In this document: positions 33,721 to 42,645 of the stretch, piece after piece
Position numbering within the stretch: the stretch's first letter is position 1
Layout: each line of letters starts with the position of its first letter
From: Lentisphaerae bacterium GWF2_50_93
GTDB taxonomy: Bacteria > Verrucomicrobiota > Lentisphaeria > Victivallales > GWF2-50-93
Direction of reading: 5' to 3'
DNA length: 64,000 nt
NCBI GenBank assembly: GCA_001804815.1
Contig: MHBI01000098.1
Location: 1-64,000, forward strand
Translations under genes and position numbers: made by a program
Notes under the pieces: model-generated
What the model saw: only the letters and a program-made list of their open reading frames with translations
Told to the model about the DNA's origin: nothing
Databases searched by the model: none

Positions 33721-34279
33721 AGTCCGCACCGCTTTTGTAGCCTGTTCCGGAAATAGCGCTTTTGATGCAGGATTCAAGCTCAGTCCTTGCGCGCTGGAGT
33801 CTTTTCCTGACGGTAGCCTCGTTGCAATCTATTTTTCCAGCCACTTCGCTGCCGCTCAACCTGTTAAAATAGAAATATCTTATTGGCCCACTTAATATTT
33901 CGGGAAGTTTCCTTATGCATTCGGCGAGAAAATGAAAGATGTCTGAATCCTCCTTGTCGGAAGAATCCCAGAGAAGATGGGATTCCTCAAGAGAATCCAG
34001 CTGGCTTTCGTCAAGGTATATTTCTTTCCTGGTGCGGAGATATTCAAGGTGCTTGTTTCTTATTATTCCCCTCATCCAGGCCGGAAAACTTTTTGCAGTA
34101 TCAAATGTTTCTATCTTGAGGAAAGCCGTTACAAACGAATCCTGGACAATATCTTCCGCAGTACTCTCGTCCCTCGTCAGGCACAATGCATAGGCTATAA
34201 GCCTTTTATGATGTTCGCGGACAAGGATCTCAAAAGCCTTGCTGTCAGGAATGTTTTTGCCTGTGATCCTAGTATCCAT
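33713..34279 (-). CDS. ECF-type RNA polymerase sigma factor
   Basis: A 188-residue ECF sigma factor. Region 2: FEILVREHHKRLIAYALCLT, STAEDIVQDSFVTAFLKIET, FPAWMRGIIRNKHLEYLR (about 15-90). Region 4: RYFYFNRLSGSEVAGKIDCN followed by EATVRKRLQRARTELE (about 140-175), the HTH that reads -35 elements. The linker is longer than usual and acidic (LDSLEESHLLWDSSDKEDSD). It is translationally coupled to the macroglobulin gene, whose first 72 residues sit where an anti-sigma domain is expected. Together they resemble a membrane-sensing sigma/anti-sigma pair. Its regulon is unknown; autoregulation of the operon is likely. Confidence 0.9.
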   Translation of the reverse strand: MDTRITGKNIPDSKAFEILVREHHKRLIAYALCLTRDESTAEDIVQDSFVTAFLKIETFDTAKSFPAWMRGIIRNKHLEYLRTRKEIYLDESQLDSLEESHLLWDSSDKEDSDIFHFLAECIRKLPEILSGPIRYFYFNRLSGSEVAGKIDCNEATVRKRLQRARTELESCIKSAISGTGYKSGADYE

Positions 34280-34487
34280 AACAAAACCCCTTCTAACTGC
34301 TTTCTACCTATAATTGACACTTAAAGGGTGATTTGTGACATGTTCTATTTATTAATTTCTTTATTTTTTAAGGTTTAAGGTTTAAATATGCTATTTCAAA
34401 GAGAAAACCAATAATCTATTTCTTGATTTTATTACAACAAACTGTATCGTTAAAAGTACAATCACAATTCATGCAGGAGGAGATTCC

Positions 34488-34763
34488 ATGGTCAGAATGC
34501 TTCTTGACAAGGACATAAGGCCTCTCTCCGACTTCAGGGCCGGTGCTGCAGGCTGCATAAGACAGGTACATGACACCAAAAGGCCCATGGTCATTACCCA
34601 ACGGGGCAGAGGAGTCGCGGTACTCATCGACATAAAGGAATTCGAGCTGCTCCAGGAAAGAGCCGAACTGCTACAGGATATCGGCACAGCCGAAAAGCAG
34701 ATCAGGGAAGGAAAAGTCCACCCGCATTCAGATGTCAGGGAGCTTGTCCTTAATCGCAAATGA
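34488..34763 (+). CDS. Phd/YefM-type antitoxin
   Basis: A 91-residue antitoxin. The N-terminal DNA-binding part (DKDIRPLSDFRAGAAGCIRQ, then KRPMVITQRGRGVAVLIDIKEFE) matches the Phd/YefM motif 'lsdfr.n...l...r..g.pvvit.rGr.vavL'. The C-terminal end (ELLQDIGTAEKQIREGKVHP) would bind and block the toxin. A strong AGGAGG site precedes the ATG. Its stop overlaps the toxin start by ATGA. The pair lies divergent from the ECF sigma operon, in a 208-base gap that has no other gene. Confidence 0.88.
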   Translation: MVRMLLDKDIRPLSDFRAGAAGCIRQVHDTKRPMVITQRGRGVAVLIDIKEFELLQERAELLQDIGTAEKQIREGKVHPHSDVRELVLNRK

Positions 34764-35053
34764 AAATAATCTGGACAGATCTTGCAACATCCAGGGTTTC
34801 TGAAATCCATCACTACATATCTCTTGATAGTCCCATGGAAGCAGATAAGTGGCTGGATAAACTGCTTAATTATACAAAAAGACTTGAAACCTTTCCTGAA
34901 AGCGGAAGATTTATTCCTGAAATTCCCGATAGAAAGGATCTTAAAGAACTCCTATTTGGAAATTACAGGATAATATACAAATTTGACAAGAAAAGAGTTT
35001 TTATTCTTACTGTAAGGCATTTAAAACAGATACTGCCTCTGGAAGAAATCTGA
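34760..35053 (+). CDS. ParE/RelE-superfamily toxin
   Basis: A 97-residue toxin: WTDLATSRVSEIHHYISLDS at the N-terminus, the helix pair around ADKWLDKLLNYTKRLETFPESGR, RDLKELLFGNYRIIYKF (as KDLKELLFGNYRIIYKF) and VFILTVRHLKQILP at the end. This is the plasmid ParE-like pattern with the typical 'fPesGr...p...reL..gnYRiiYk...i.il.vrh'. Which target it poisons is not visible. It is coupled with the antitoxin by a four-base overlap and ends four bases before mutS. Confidence 0.88.
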   Translation: MKIIWTDLATSRVSEIHHYISLDSPMEADKWLDKLLNYTKRLETFPESGRFIPEIPDRKDLKELLFGNYRIIYKFDKKRVFILTVRHLKQILPLEEI

Positions 35054-35056
35054 TAT

Positions 35057-37633
35057 ATGAACGACAATCTGACACCGATGATGCGGCAGTACCGCGAGAT
35101 GAAGGCTGAACTGCCGAAGGATGTCATCCTGCTTTTCCGCCTGGGTGATTTCTACGAGATGTTCTTCGAGGATGCGAAGTTCGCAGCGCCGATCCTGGAC
35201 GTTACCCTCACAAAACGCGCCGACGTGCCGATGTGCGGAATGCCATACCACGCCATTGAGAACTATCTGCCGCGCCTGCTTGAGGCCGGAGTCAAGGTCG
35301 CAATCGCCGAACAGATGGAGGATCCGCGTTTCGCCAAGGGAATCGTTAAACGCAAGATAACCCGCGTAATAACTCCCGGGACCGTAACGGATTCCTGCAT
35401 CCTTTCGCCGGATAAAAATAATTTTCTGGCGGCCCTGTCCTTCATCAAGGGGACTTACGGACTCGCGTCGCTCGATATAAGCACCGGTGATTTCAGGACG
35501 ACCGAATTCTCAAAGCCCGAGGAACTTGAAACCGAACTCCACCGCCTGCACGCGGCGGAATGCCTCCTGCCGGAATCGCTCTTCAACGAATGGAAGGAGA
35601 AGAACTCCCAGCCGCGCGTCTCAGGGAACATAATGTGGACGCCTCTCGACGACTGGATTTTCGCAACGGATACGGCAACCGAACTGCTGAAGAGGCATTT
35701 CAAGGTCGCATCACTGGATGGATTTGGCTGCAGGACCATGAAGACAGGAGTCTCAGCGGCAGGAGCCATACTTCACTACGTCAGGGAAAACCTCCGGAAC
35801 GACGCCGGACATATCCGCATCCTCAAGACGTATACCGGCAGCCAGTACATGGTACTCGACTCGATTTCCCAGCGCAATCTTGAACTTGTGGATCCGATGC
35901 TGGGAGGGAAGAAGGAATCGACCCTGCTGCATGTCCTCGACCATACTGCCACGCCGATGGGGAGCCGCATGCTGAGGGAGTGGCTCGTACGGCCGCTGAA
36001 CAACAAGGATGCGATCATCGCAAGGCTGGATGCAGTTTCAGCGTTCAAGGACGACCCGGTGACCCTCGCCGAACTGATGGAGGTGATAAACTCAGTCAGG
36101 GACCTCGAGCGCATCATCGCACGCCTGAACATCGGAAGCGCAAATGCCAGGGACATGGCGGCATTGGCTAAGAGCCTGGAGTCATTGCCAGACATCAAGA
36201 ACCTTCTGAAAGCTTTCGACATACCTCTGATCTGCGAAATCCGCGAGAAGCTCCATGAGCTGCCGGAACTTGTGGCTGAAATAGGCAGGACCATAGCCGA
36301 CGAACCGCCAGCCGTGCTCAATGAAGGCGATATCATCCGTGAAGGATGCAACGCCGAACTTGACGAACTGAGGAAGGCCTCCACGGAAGGCAAGAACTGG
36401 ATCGCCGAACTCCAGACCAGGGAACAGGCGCGTTCAGGAATAAAATCCCTGAAGATCAGGTTCAACAACGTATTCGGCTACTATATCGAAATCAGCAGGA
36501 GCAATCTGGACAACATACCCGCCGACTACGTTCGCAAGCAGACCCTCGTGAACGGCGAGCGCTTCATCACACCGGAACTGAAGGAGATGGAAAGCAAGAT
36601 CCTCGGCGCGGAAGAGAAGTCAAAGGCGCTGGAATATGAGATCTTCCAGAAGCTCAGGGACAATGCGATGTCGTACACCGGGCAGATCCTCGAGACGGCA
36701 TCATCGCTGGCCAAGACCGACGTGATTGCGAGTTTCGCGGAATGCGCCAGGAAATACAATTACTGCAGGCCCCAGATACTCGATGACGAGACCCTGGAAA
36801 TAATCGCCGGACGGCATCCGGTCCTCGACGCCACGATGAAAGAGGAAAGATTCGTACCGAACGATACCATTCTCGACGGGGACCAGAACAGGATGATGAT
36901 AATCACCGGCCCGAACATGGCAGGTAAATCAACCTATATCCGCCAGGTCGCGCTGCTTGTACTCCTCGCGCAGACCGGCTCGTATATTCCGGCGCAGAAG
37001 GCGAAAATCGGGCTCGTGGACAGGATATTCACGCGGGTCGGGGCGGTAGACGACATATCGCGCGGACAGAGCACGTTCATGGTCGAAATGCTCGAGACTG
37101 CGAACATCCTCAACCACGCGACAAAGAAGAGCCTTGTCATCCTCGACGAGATCGGGCGCGGGACAAGCACGTTCGACGGAATAAGCATCGCCTGGGCTGT
37201 CGCTGAATACCTCCACGATGCACCGACGGCCAAGGCCCGTACGCTTTTCGCGACGCACTACCATGAGCTCACGGAGCTGGCGCTCACCTGCAGGGGCGTC
37301 AAGAACTACAATGTCGCAGTCAAGGAGTACGGCGAGCAGATCATCTTCCTGCGCCAGATCGTCCCCGGCGCTACCGACAGGAGCTACGGGATACATGTTG
37401 CGAAACTCGCAGGACTTCCGAACGAAGTCATTACCAGGGCGAATGAGATCCTGGAAAATCTCGAGAACAACGCCATAGCCGAGGCCGGACAGCCCGCCCT
37501 CGCCGAACACCATGAGAAGAAGAAGGAAAAGAAGAAGGAGAAGAAACCGAACGAGCCGACTCTTTTCGACTGGTTCGGGACCAAGGAATTGAGGACAAAG
37601 GAAAAGCCAGGAAAAAAATCCAAGAAGGAATAA
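35057..37633 (+). CDS. mutS: DNA mismatch repair protein MutS
   Basis: An 858-residue mismatch recognition ATPase. The N-terminal mismatch-binding motif is F32-Y33-E34 in LGDFYEMFF. The clamp and lever domains are complete (FNNVFGYYIEISRSN; VRKQTLVNGERFITPELK), and the ATPase domain carries Walker A GPNMAGKST near residue 620, then DDISRGQSTFMVEMLE, the Walker B LVILDEIGRGTSTFDG and FATHYHELTEL. The C-terminus has a long Lys/Glu-rich stretch (EKKKEKKKEKK). The ATG at 35057 sits three bases after the toxin stop; the aminotransferase ATG follows the MutS stop without a gap. Confidence 0.96.
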   Translation: MNDNLTPMMRQYREMKAELPKDVILLFRLGDFYEMFFEDAKFAAPILDVTLTKRADVPMCGMPYHAIENYLPRLLEAGVKVAIAEQMEDPRFAKGIVKRKITRVITPGTVTDSCILSPDKNNFLAALSFIKGTYGLASLDISTGDFRTTEFSKPEELETELHRLHAAECLLPESLFNEWKEKNSQPRVSGNIMWTPLDDWIFATDTATELLKRHFKVASLDGFGCRTMKTGVSAAGAILHYVRENLRNDAGHIRILKTYTGSQYMVLDSISQRNLELVDPMLGGKKESTLLHVLDHTATPMGSRMLREWLVRPLNNKDAIIARLDAVSAFKDDPVTLAELMEVINSVRDLERIIARLNIGSANARDMAALAKSLESLPDIKNLLKAFDIPLICEIREKLHELPELVAEIGRTIADEPPAVLNEGDIIREGCNAELDELRKASTEGKNWIAELQTREQARSGIKSLKIRFNNVFGYYIEISRSNLDNIPADYVRKQTLVNGERFITPELKEMESKILGAEEKSKALEYEIFQKLRDNAMSYTGQILETASSLAKTDVIASFAECARKYNYCRPQILDDETLEIIAGRHPVLDATMKEERFVPNDTILDGDQNRMMIITGPNMAGKSTYIRQVALLVLLAQTGSYIPAQKAKIGLVDRIFTRVGAVDDISRGQSTFMVEMLETANILNHATKKSLVILDEIGRGTSTFDGISIAWAVAEYLHDAPTAKARTLFATHYHELTELALTCRGVKNYNVAVKEYGEQIIFLRQIVPGATDRSYGIHVAKLAGLPNEVITRANEILENLENNAIAEAGQPALAEHHEKKKEKKKEKKPNEPTLFDWFGTKELRTKEKPGKKSKKE

Positions 37634-38791
37634 ATGCTTTCGACCAGCAGACGATTAAAGGGGTTCACGGAGTCGGTGATACGGGGGATGACCCGGCTTT
37701 CAAACAAATATGATGCCATAAACCTTTCACAGGGTTTTCCGGATTTCGATCCTCCGAAAAAGCTTCTGGACGCGCTGAAGAAATGCGTCTACAAAGGTCC
37801 GCACCAGTATGCCGTGACCTGGGGCGCTCCAAAATTCCGAAAAGCGCTTGCAGAGAAGCAGTCTAAATTCATGGGGATTCCCATAGTCCCGGACGAAAAC
37901 ATCGTAGTCACATGCGGCAGTACGGAGGCGATGATGGTGGCGATGATGACGACCTGCAATCCCGGGGACAAGGTGATAATCTTCTCGCCGTTCTATGAGA
38001 ACTACGGGGCCGACACGATCCTTTCCGGGGCGGTGCCGATATATGTAGAGCTGCGCCCTCCTGACTTCACATTTGATCCTGATGAACTGCGTCGTGCATT
38101 CAAGCAGGGGCCGAAGGCGATCGTGCTGTGCAATCCTTCAAATCCGAGCGGCAAGGTGTTCACCAGGAACGAGCTGGGATATATTGCGGAACTCGCAAAG
38201 GAATTCAACACATTCGTGATCACTGACGAGGTCTACGAACATATCGTCTACAAGCCCCATGTCCACACCTATATCGCTTCGCTGCCCGGCATGTTTGAAC
38301 GGACGATCTCGTGCAGCTCCCTTTCAAAGACCTACTCAATAACGGGATGGAGGCTCGGCTACATAATAGCGCCGGAAAGAATCATAAATGAAGCTAGAAA
38401 AGTGCATGACTTCCTGACTGTCGGGGCGCCAGCGCCACTGCAGGAGGCCGCAGTGACCGCGCTCGAGCTTCCGGACAGCTATTATATGGGGCTCCAGAAG
38501 GATTACACAAGAAAACGGGATGTTTTCCTTTCGTATTTAGATAAAACAGGGTTAGATTATACGACTCCGCAGGGTGCCTATTACGTAATGGCCGACATTT
38601 CTGGAACCGGTTGCAGGAGCGACGTGAAGTTCTGTGAATGGCTTGTGGAGGAGATCGGAGTGGCGGCTGTGCCCGGATCGAGTTTCTTCCGGAAGCCTGT
38701 GAAAAACCTGATCCGCTTTCATTTTGCGAAGAAGGAGGAGACCCTGAGGAGTGCTGGTGAAAGACTGCTTGACATAAGGAAAAAGATTTGA
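37634..38791 (+). CDS. PLP-dependent aminotransferase, class I/II
   Basis: A 385-residue fold-type I aminotransferase. Typical elements: AINLSQGFPDFDPP near residue 28, VVTCGSTEAMMVAM (phosphate-binding), NPSNPSGKVF near 168, VITDEVYEHIVY near 195 with the pyridine-binding Asp, SSLSKTYSITGWRLGY with K232 as the PLP Schiff base, and the C-terminal RFHFAKKEET Arg for the substrate carboxylate. It groups by motif with subgroup I-gamma enzymes (aspartate, kynurenine or methionine transaminases); the exact substrate is not clear. It begins directly at the mutS stop and so may share its mRNA. Confidence 0.9.
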   Translation: MLSTSRRLKGFTESVIRGMTRLSNKYDAINLSQGFPDFDPPKKLLDALKKCVYKGPHQYAVTWGAPKFRKALAEKQSKFMGIPIVPDENIVVTCGSTEAMMVAMMTTCNPGDKVIIFSPFYENYGADTILSGAVPIYVELRPPDFTFDPDELRRAFKQGPKAIVLCNPSNPSGKVFTRNELGYIAELAKEFNTFVITDEVYEHIVYKPHVHTYIASLPGMFERTISCSSLSKTYSITGWRLGYIIAPERIINEARKVHDFLTVGAPAPLQEAAVTALELPDSYYMGLQKDYTRKRDVFLSYLDKTGLDYTTPQGAYYVMADISGTGCRSDVKFCEWLVEEIGVAAVPGSSFFRKPVKNLIRFHFAKKEETLRSAGERLLDIRKKI

Positions 38792-38826
38792 ACAACTTAA
38801 AATATTTCATGAGGATTAAAAATTAA

Positions 38827-39696
38827 ATGATCTCGAAGATAAAGAACAATATCCTGGAAATCCAGGTCAACGACAATGGAGCTGAACTTTCAAGTATAAA
38901 GAGGGTCGGGGATAGCTGTGAATACCTATGGCAGGCAGATCCGGCCTTTTGGGCGAGAAAGGCCCCGGTGCTTTTCCCGATCGTGGGGAAACTGCTGAAC
39001 AACAAGTATACGGTCGGCAAGAAAGAATATATAATGACCCAGCATGGGTTCGCCAGGGACATGGACTTCAAATTGGTGAGCCAGACACCAGACTCATTGT
39101 CCTACGAGCTGGAAAACAGCCTGGACCTGCTGAAGAAATATCCTTTCAGCTTCAAACTCATAATCACATATACGATCAAAGGCAATGAGCTGACAATGTC
39201 CTATGACGTCTGCAACACCGATGTTGCAAGGATGTGGTTTTCCATAGGGTCCCACCCTGGTTTCAACTGTCCGCTGCTTCCCGGGGAGAGAATGGAGGAC
39301 TACTCAATCGTCTTCGAGAAGAAGGAGACTCTCAACAGGACAATACTTGAGAACGGGCTCCTTACAAGCGAGGAGCCTCTGCTAAACAATCAGAACGTCC
39401 TGCCCTTGTCCCAGAATCTCTTCGAAAGGGATGTCATCATACTCAAGGGACTGAAATCGCAGTACGTCATATTGAAGAACAGTAAGAACAAAAAGCAGGT
39501 GAAGATCGATTTCAAAGGCTTTCCATATCTTGGAATCTGGTCCAAACCGAGCGGAGCCCCGTTCGTCTGCATAGAGCCATGGTTTGGAATCGCCTCTTCA
39601 AAGACCAGCAAGCCTGCCCTCAAGGACAAGGAGGGGATAATATCCTTCCTGCCCGGGGACGTATTCCACTGCCAGGTGAAGATCACCATTGATTGA
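38827..39696 (+). CDS. Aldose 1-epimerase family protein (LacX-like)
   Basis: A 289-residue galactose-mutarotase-like beta-sandwich protein. It fits the LacX/YeaD-like branch: NDNGAELSSIKR at the start, LWQADPAFWARKAPVLFPIV, the His-containing MTQHGFARDMDF, then GSHPGFNCPLLPG and CIEPWFGIAS with the likely catalytic Glu, and SFLPGDVFHCQVKITI at the end. The catalytic His pair and Glu all appear present. Presumed role: interconverting alpha and beta anomers of an unidentified sugar. It follows the aminotransferase with a 35-base gap. Confidence 0.85.
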   Translation: MISKIKNNILEIQVNDNGAELSSIKRVGDSCEYLWQADPAFWARKAPVLFPIVGKLLNNKYTVGKKEYIMTQHGFARDMDFKLVSQTPDSLSYELENSLDLLKKYPFSFKLIITYTIKGNELTMSYDVCNTDVARMWFSIGSHPGFNCPLLPGERMEDYSIVFEKKETLNRTILENGLLTSEEPLLNNQNVLPLSQNLFERDVIILKGLKSQYVILKNSKNKKQVKIDFKGFPYLGIWSKPSGAPFVCIEPWFGIASSKTSKPALKDKEGIISFLPGDVFHCQVKITID

Positions 39697-39873
39697 ATCC
39701 TGGATGAGATGCAAGGATTTAACCGGCTTCACCGCCGATATCCAAGTTCTTTTTCTGCCCTTCGTCGGCTGGATATTGGGTGTTCATATTTCCTTCCGCC
39801 CCGGAAAGAAAGGGAAAGACTGTCTTCTGCCTTTAAGAATGGTACACCCTAAAGGGCGTACCTACTTTAAAAC

Positions 39874-39908
39874 AAAAAAAGACCGGAAGGCTTTGACACC
39901 TTCCGGTC
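39874..39908 (-). terminator. Rho-independent terminator of the RRM gene
   Basis: Arms GACCGGAAGG (39881-39890) and CCTTCCGGTC (39899-39908) with an 8-base loop, followed on the minus strand by a run of seven T (A on the plus strand, 39874-39880). It lies 19 bases after the RRM gene stop. Confidence 0.85.
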
Positions 39909-39927
39909 CTGGAATTTCAGCTAAAAA

Positions 39928-40278
39928 CTAGTAGCGCCTCTTTGCGCCACCGCCAAATCCACCACGGTCACCACCGCGGTCGCCGCCGCGGCTACCGCCA
40001 CGGTCTCCACCGCCGAAACCGCCGCCTTCACGAGCGGGCTTCGGGCGAGCTTCGTTAACGGTGATTGCCCTGCCGCTAAGCTGGGTTCCGTTAAGAGCTG
40101 CGATTGCAGCCTGGGCTTCTTCGTTCTTGGGCATTTCGACAAATCCGAAACCCTTTGAACGGTTCGTGTAGCGATCCATGATTACTCGTGCAGACTGGAT
40201 TTCTCCGTGTGCCTGGAACGCGTTCTTGAGATCGTCATCGGTCACCTCGTAGGCAAGATTGCCAACATACAGATTCAT
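39928..40278 (-). CDS. RRM-domain RNA-binding protein with Gly/Arg-rich tail
   Basis: A 116-residue single-RRM protein. RNP2 is LYVGNLAY at the N-terminus and RNP1 is KGFGFVEM near residue 42; the strand ALNGTQLSGRAITVNEARP completes the fold. The C-terminal 40 residues are Gly/Arg/Asp repeats (GGDRGG units, ending AKRRY), as in cyanobacterial Rbp and PVC cold-response proteins. Such proteins bind single-stranded RNA, often as chaperones. The ATG at 40278 is chosen since it begins the RRM; a longer frame to 40401 has no homology. The 5' region is long, with palindromes around 40315-40350, which may be a structured leader. A clear terminator follows. Confidence 0.9.
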   Translation of the reverse strand: MNLYVGNLAYEVTDDDLKNAFQAHGEIQSARVIMDRYTNRSKGFGFVEMPKNEEAQAAIAALNGTQLSGRAITVNEARPKPAREGGGFGGGDRGGSRGGDRGGDRGGFGGGAKRRY

Positions 40279-40560
40279 AATTCTTCTTCCTATCGCCGCC
40301 ATAATTCTTTTTTCGGTGATATGTCCTATGGGGCTACGACATCTCACGAGGCACCTTTTTCCGGCAGACACCAAATACCTGATGCAGTAAAATACTGACA
40401 TTCAATGTGGATTATATCATGAGACATGGCAGAAATCAAACGATTTATATCATTAAAGTCTAAAATATTATCTTGCTATTTCCAATAACAGGAATAGATT
40501 TGTTGCTTAACTATCTATTAAGAAAGCTGTTATGCGACATTTTAACGCTAAAAAGGCTGG

Positions 40561-42405
40561 ATGAAGGACTACGTCAAAAAACATACGGATCGGATACTGA
40601 TCTTGCTGCTTTCAGCCTGTATCGTGGTAAACCTCCTCTTCTGCTACAGCAAAGGTTCCCTTGCCTCAACCGCGCACGAAGTCGTCATAAAGGGCAACAA
40701 GGCGCCGATAGGGCACGTGATGGCGGTTGACGGCCTGTATTCCAAGCTCGATAAAGGAAAAGTCTTCCTCAGGTTCGAAGGTTTCAATCCTGAAACCGAA
40801 ATCGCGAAAAGACTTGTCCCGCTCATCTACTTCAGATCGGTCTATTCCTATTATCCCGGGCAGATCCTGACCGGAGATCCAAAGCTTGTAATAAGGAAAG
40901 GCGACGAATTCCTCAAGAGTACTTTCGCTGTGGACGATGAATGGCTGAAACAGAACAAGATCAACTATCAGATCACTTTCATACAGGGCGGCAATGGCAG
41001 CATCACAACCGAATTCAAGGAAATCTCAAAGGCTCCCGTCCAGAAAAAGGATTCTGGAATAGGCTACATGGTCTTAATGCTCTTCAATATTTTCCTTTTT
41101 ATGTTTTCAGGATACATGATCATCTCCCTGATTTTCAGGAAATCAGAGAGAAGCCTTTCAGAAATCCTGTTCCTATCCTTCTCAATCGGAGCCGGGCTGA
41201 TGGCGCTCATAAGCTTTAATCTGCTGGTTGTCTTCCCGAGGCAATATCCGGCCTTCATCTTTATCGGTGGTTTTCTGGTGTTCTGCATTCTGGTCTTCTT
41301 ACTGGCTAGGGGGCTGGGGGCCATCCCCTCCTTCAAATTATTCAAGACGGAACCATTGTCTTTGTTCTCAATAGTTACTATTATCGTGATGTTCATGATC
41401 GTATGCGCCCATTCGCTGCTGATGCCTCTTTACGAATGGGACGCGTTCGCGATATGGGGGCTCAAGGCAAAAGTCATTTTCCATGAGGGTCTCGGATCCG
41501 GTTATTTCTCGAATCCCAACCTGGCCTACAGCCATCTCGACTATCCGCTTCTTGTCCCATTCCTCATGGGCCTGGGCACCTATTCCTCGCTTTCCCATGG
41601 CGATGAGAACGCCTGCAAGCTCATCTTCCCATTCTTCTATCTTGCGTTTGTCTGCCTGATCTATACGGCGGCCCGGTGGAAGCTGGCACAGAAACACGCC
41701 CTGCTCCTGACTGCTATATTCGCAAGCACTCCTGCCCTTGTAAGATGGAGCGGGGCAGGAACAGCCGACATGGTTCTTTCATTCTTCTATGCCGGTTCCA
41801 TATTCTACCTGATAAAATTTTTTGATGACGGAAAATTTTATAACCTGTCTATTTCCATCCTCTTTTCCTCCTTCTGCCTGTTCACTAAAAACGAGGGGCT
41901 CCCCCTGGTGGCAATCAACATCTGCGCTCTTTTCATCTTCCTTCTCGCCTCCAGGAAACTTCTTTACCTCGTCCTATACGCAGCCGTACCCTTCATCCTG
42001 TGCGCCCCATGGTTCATCTTTTCATACGGCATACCCAGGCTGCACGAGAACTACGTCGCAAGCCTGACTTTCGCGCATTTCACGGGGAACATCGACAGGC
42101 TGAGGCTGGTAATTCCAGAAATGCTCGGACAGTTCCTGTCACTTAAAACCTGGGGGTTGATCTGGCTGCTGATGCTGGCGGCCATGATAGACGGGTTAAA
42201 GCACTTCAAGGAGAAAGCCGTGCTTCTGCTATGGTTCCTCTTCCTCGGACACCTTCTGCTCTACGCCATGATCTACATGATATATCCGAACAATCTGACG
42301 GAACTGATCCCCCAGACAATCGACAGGCTTTACCTGCATGTACTTCCAGCGGGAGTTCTCATAATAATAATGCACCTGTCAGGAAGATATGCACAGCAGA
42401 AGTAG
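40561..42405 (+). CDS. GT-C-type polytopic membrane glycosyltransferase
   Basis: A 614-residue membrane protein. One N-terminal helix (RILILLLSACIVVNLLFCYS) is followed by a soluble loop of about 130 residues (40-165) and then a dozen or so membrane segments. LLMPLYEWDAFAIWGLKAK near 283 and YSHLDYPLLVPFLMGL resemble the first periplasmic loop of dolichyl-phosphate-mannose/ArnT-like (PMT_2) glycosyltransferases, where an Asp is catalytic; ARWKLAQKHALLLTAIFAST and TKNEGLPLVAINI also fit the fold. It would transfer a sugar from a lipid carrier to a surface acceptor. The assignment to the clan is reasonable; acceptor and donor are unknown. No sugar gene is adjacent. Confidence 0.7.
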   Translation: MKDYVKKHTDRILILLLSACIVVNLLFCYSKGSLASTAHEVVIKGNKAPIGHVMAVDGLYSKLDKGKVFLRFEGFNPETEIAKRLVPLIYFRSVYSYYPGQILTGDPKLVIRKGDEFLKSTFAVDDEWLKQNKINYQITFIQGGNGSITTEFKEISKAPVQKKDSGIGYMVLMLFNIFLFMFSGYMIISLIFRKSERSLSEILFLSFSIGAGLMALISFNLLVVFPRQYPAFIFIGGFLVFCILVFLLARGLGAIPSFKLFKTEPLSLFSIVTIIVMFMIVCAHSLLMPLYEWDAFAIWGLKAKVIFHEGLGSGYFSNPNLAYSHLDYPLLVPFLMGLGTYSSLSHGDENACKLIFPFFYLAFVCLIYTAARWKLAQKHALLLTAIFASTPALVRWSGAGTADMVLSFFYAGSIFYLIKFFDDGKFYNLSISILFSSFCLFTKNEGLPLVAINICALFIFLLASRKLLYLVLYAAVPFILCAPWFIFSYGIPRLHENYVASLTFAHFTGNIDRLRLVIPEMLGQFLSLKTWGLIWLLMLAAMIDGLKHFKEKAVLLLWFLFLGHLLLYAMIYMIYPNNLTELIPQTIDRLYLHVLPAGVLIIIMHLSGRYAQQK

Positions 42406-42432
42406 GTACGGCCTTGTCATCATCAAGAAGAC

Positions 42433-42618
42433 GGATGAATGGATTGTTGGATAACTGGATGACTGGGTTTGAACTCAAGGAAAAACTAAAAATTTCCTTT
42501 TGGATGCAAATATTGCAGCCGCATCACTCTGCCGACGCGTTCCTTTTCCGATGAACGCAACTCGGTATTATGTGTTCGACACGCACCCATCCAATAATCC
42601 ATTCATCCAACAATCCAT
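42433..42618. repeat. GGAT-rich inverted element, copy 3
   Basis: The left end GGATGAATGGATTGTTGG continues with ACTGGATGACTGGGTTTGAA; the right end is CCATCCAATAATCCATTCAT, then CCAACAATCCATGG. The middle carries AACTCGGTATTATGTG and no gene. GGGTTTGAA is shared with copy 1. It fills the 240-base gap between the glycosyltransferase and the phosphodiesterase genes. Confidence 0.55.
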
Positions 42619-42645
42619 GGAACGGCAGTGAATCTTGCAATTCCC

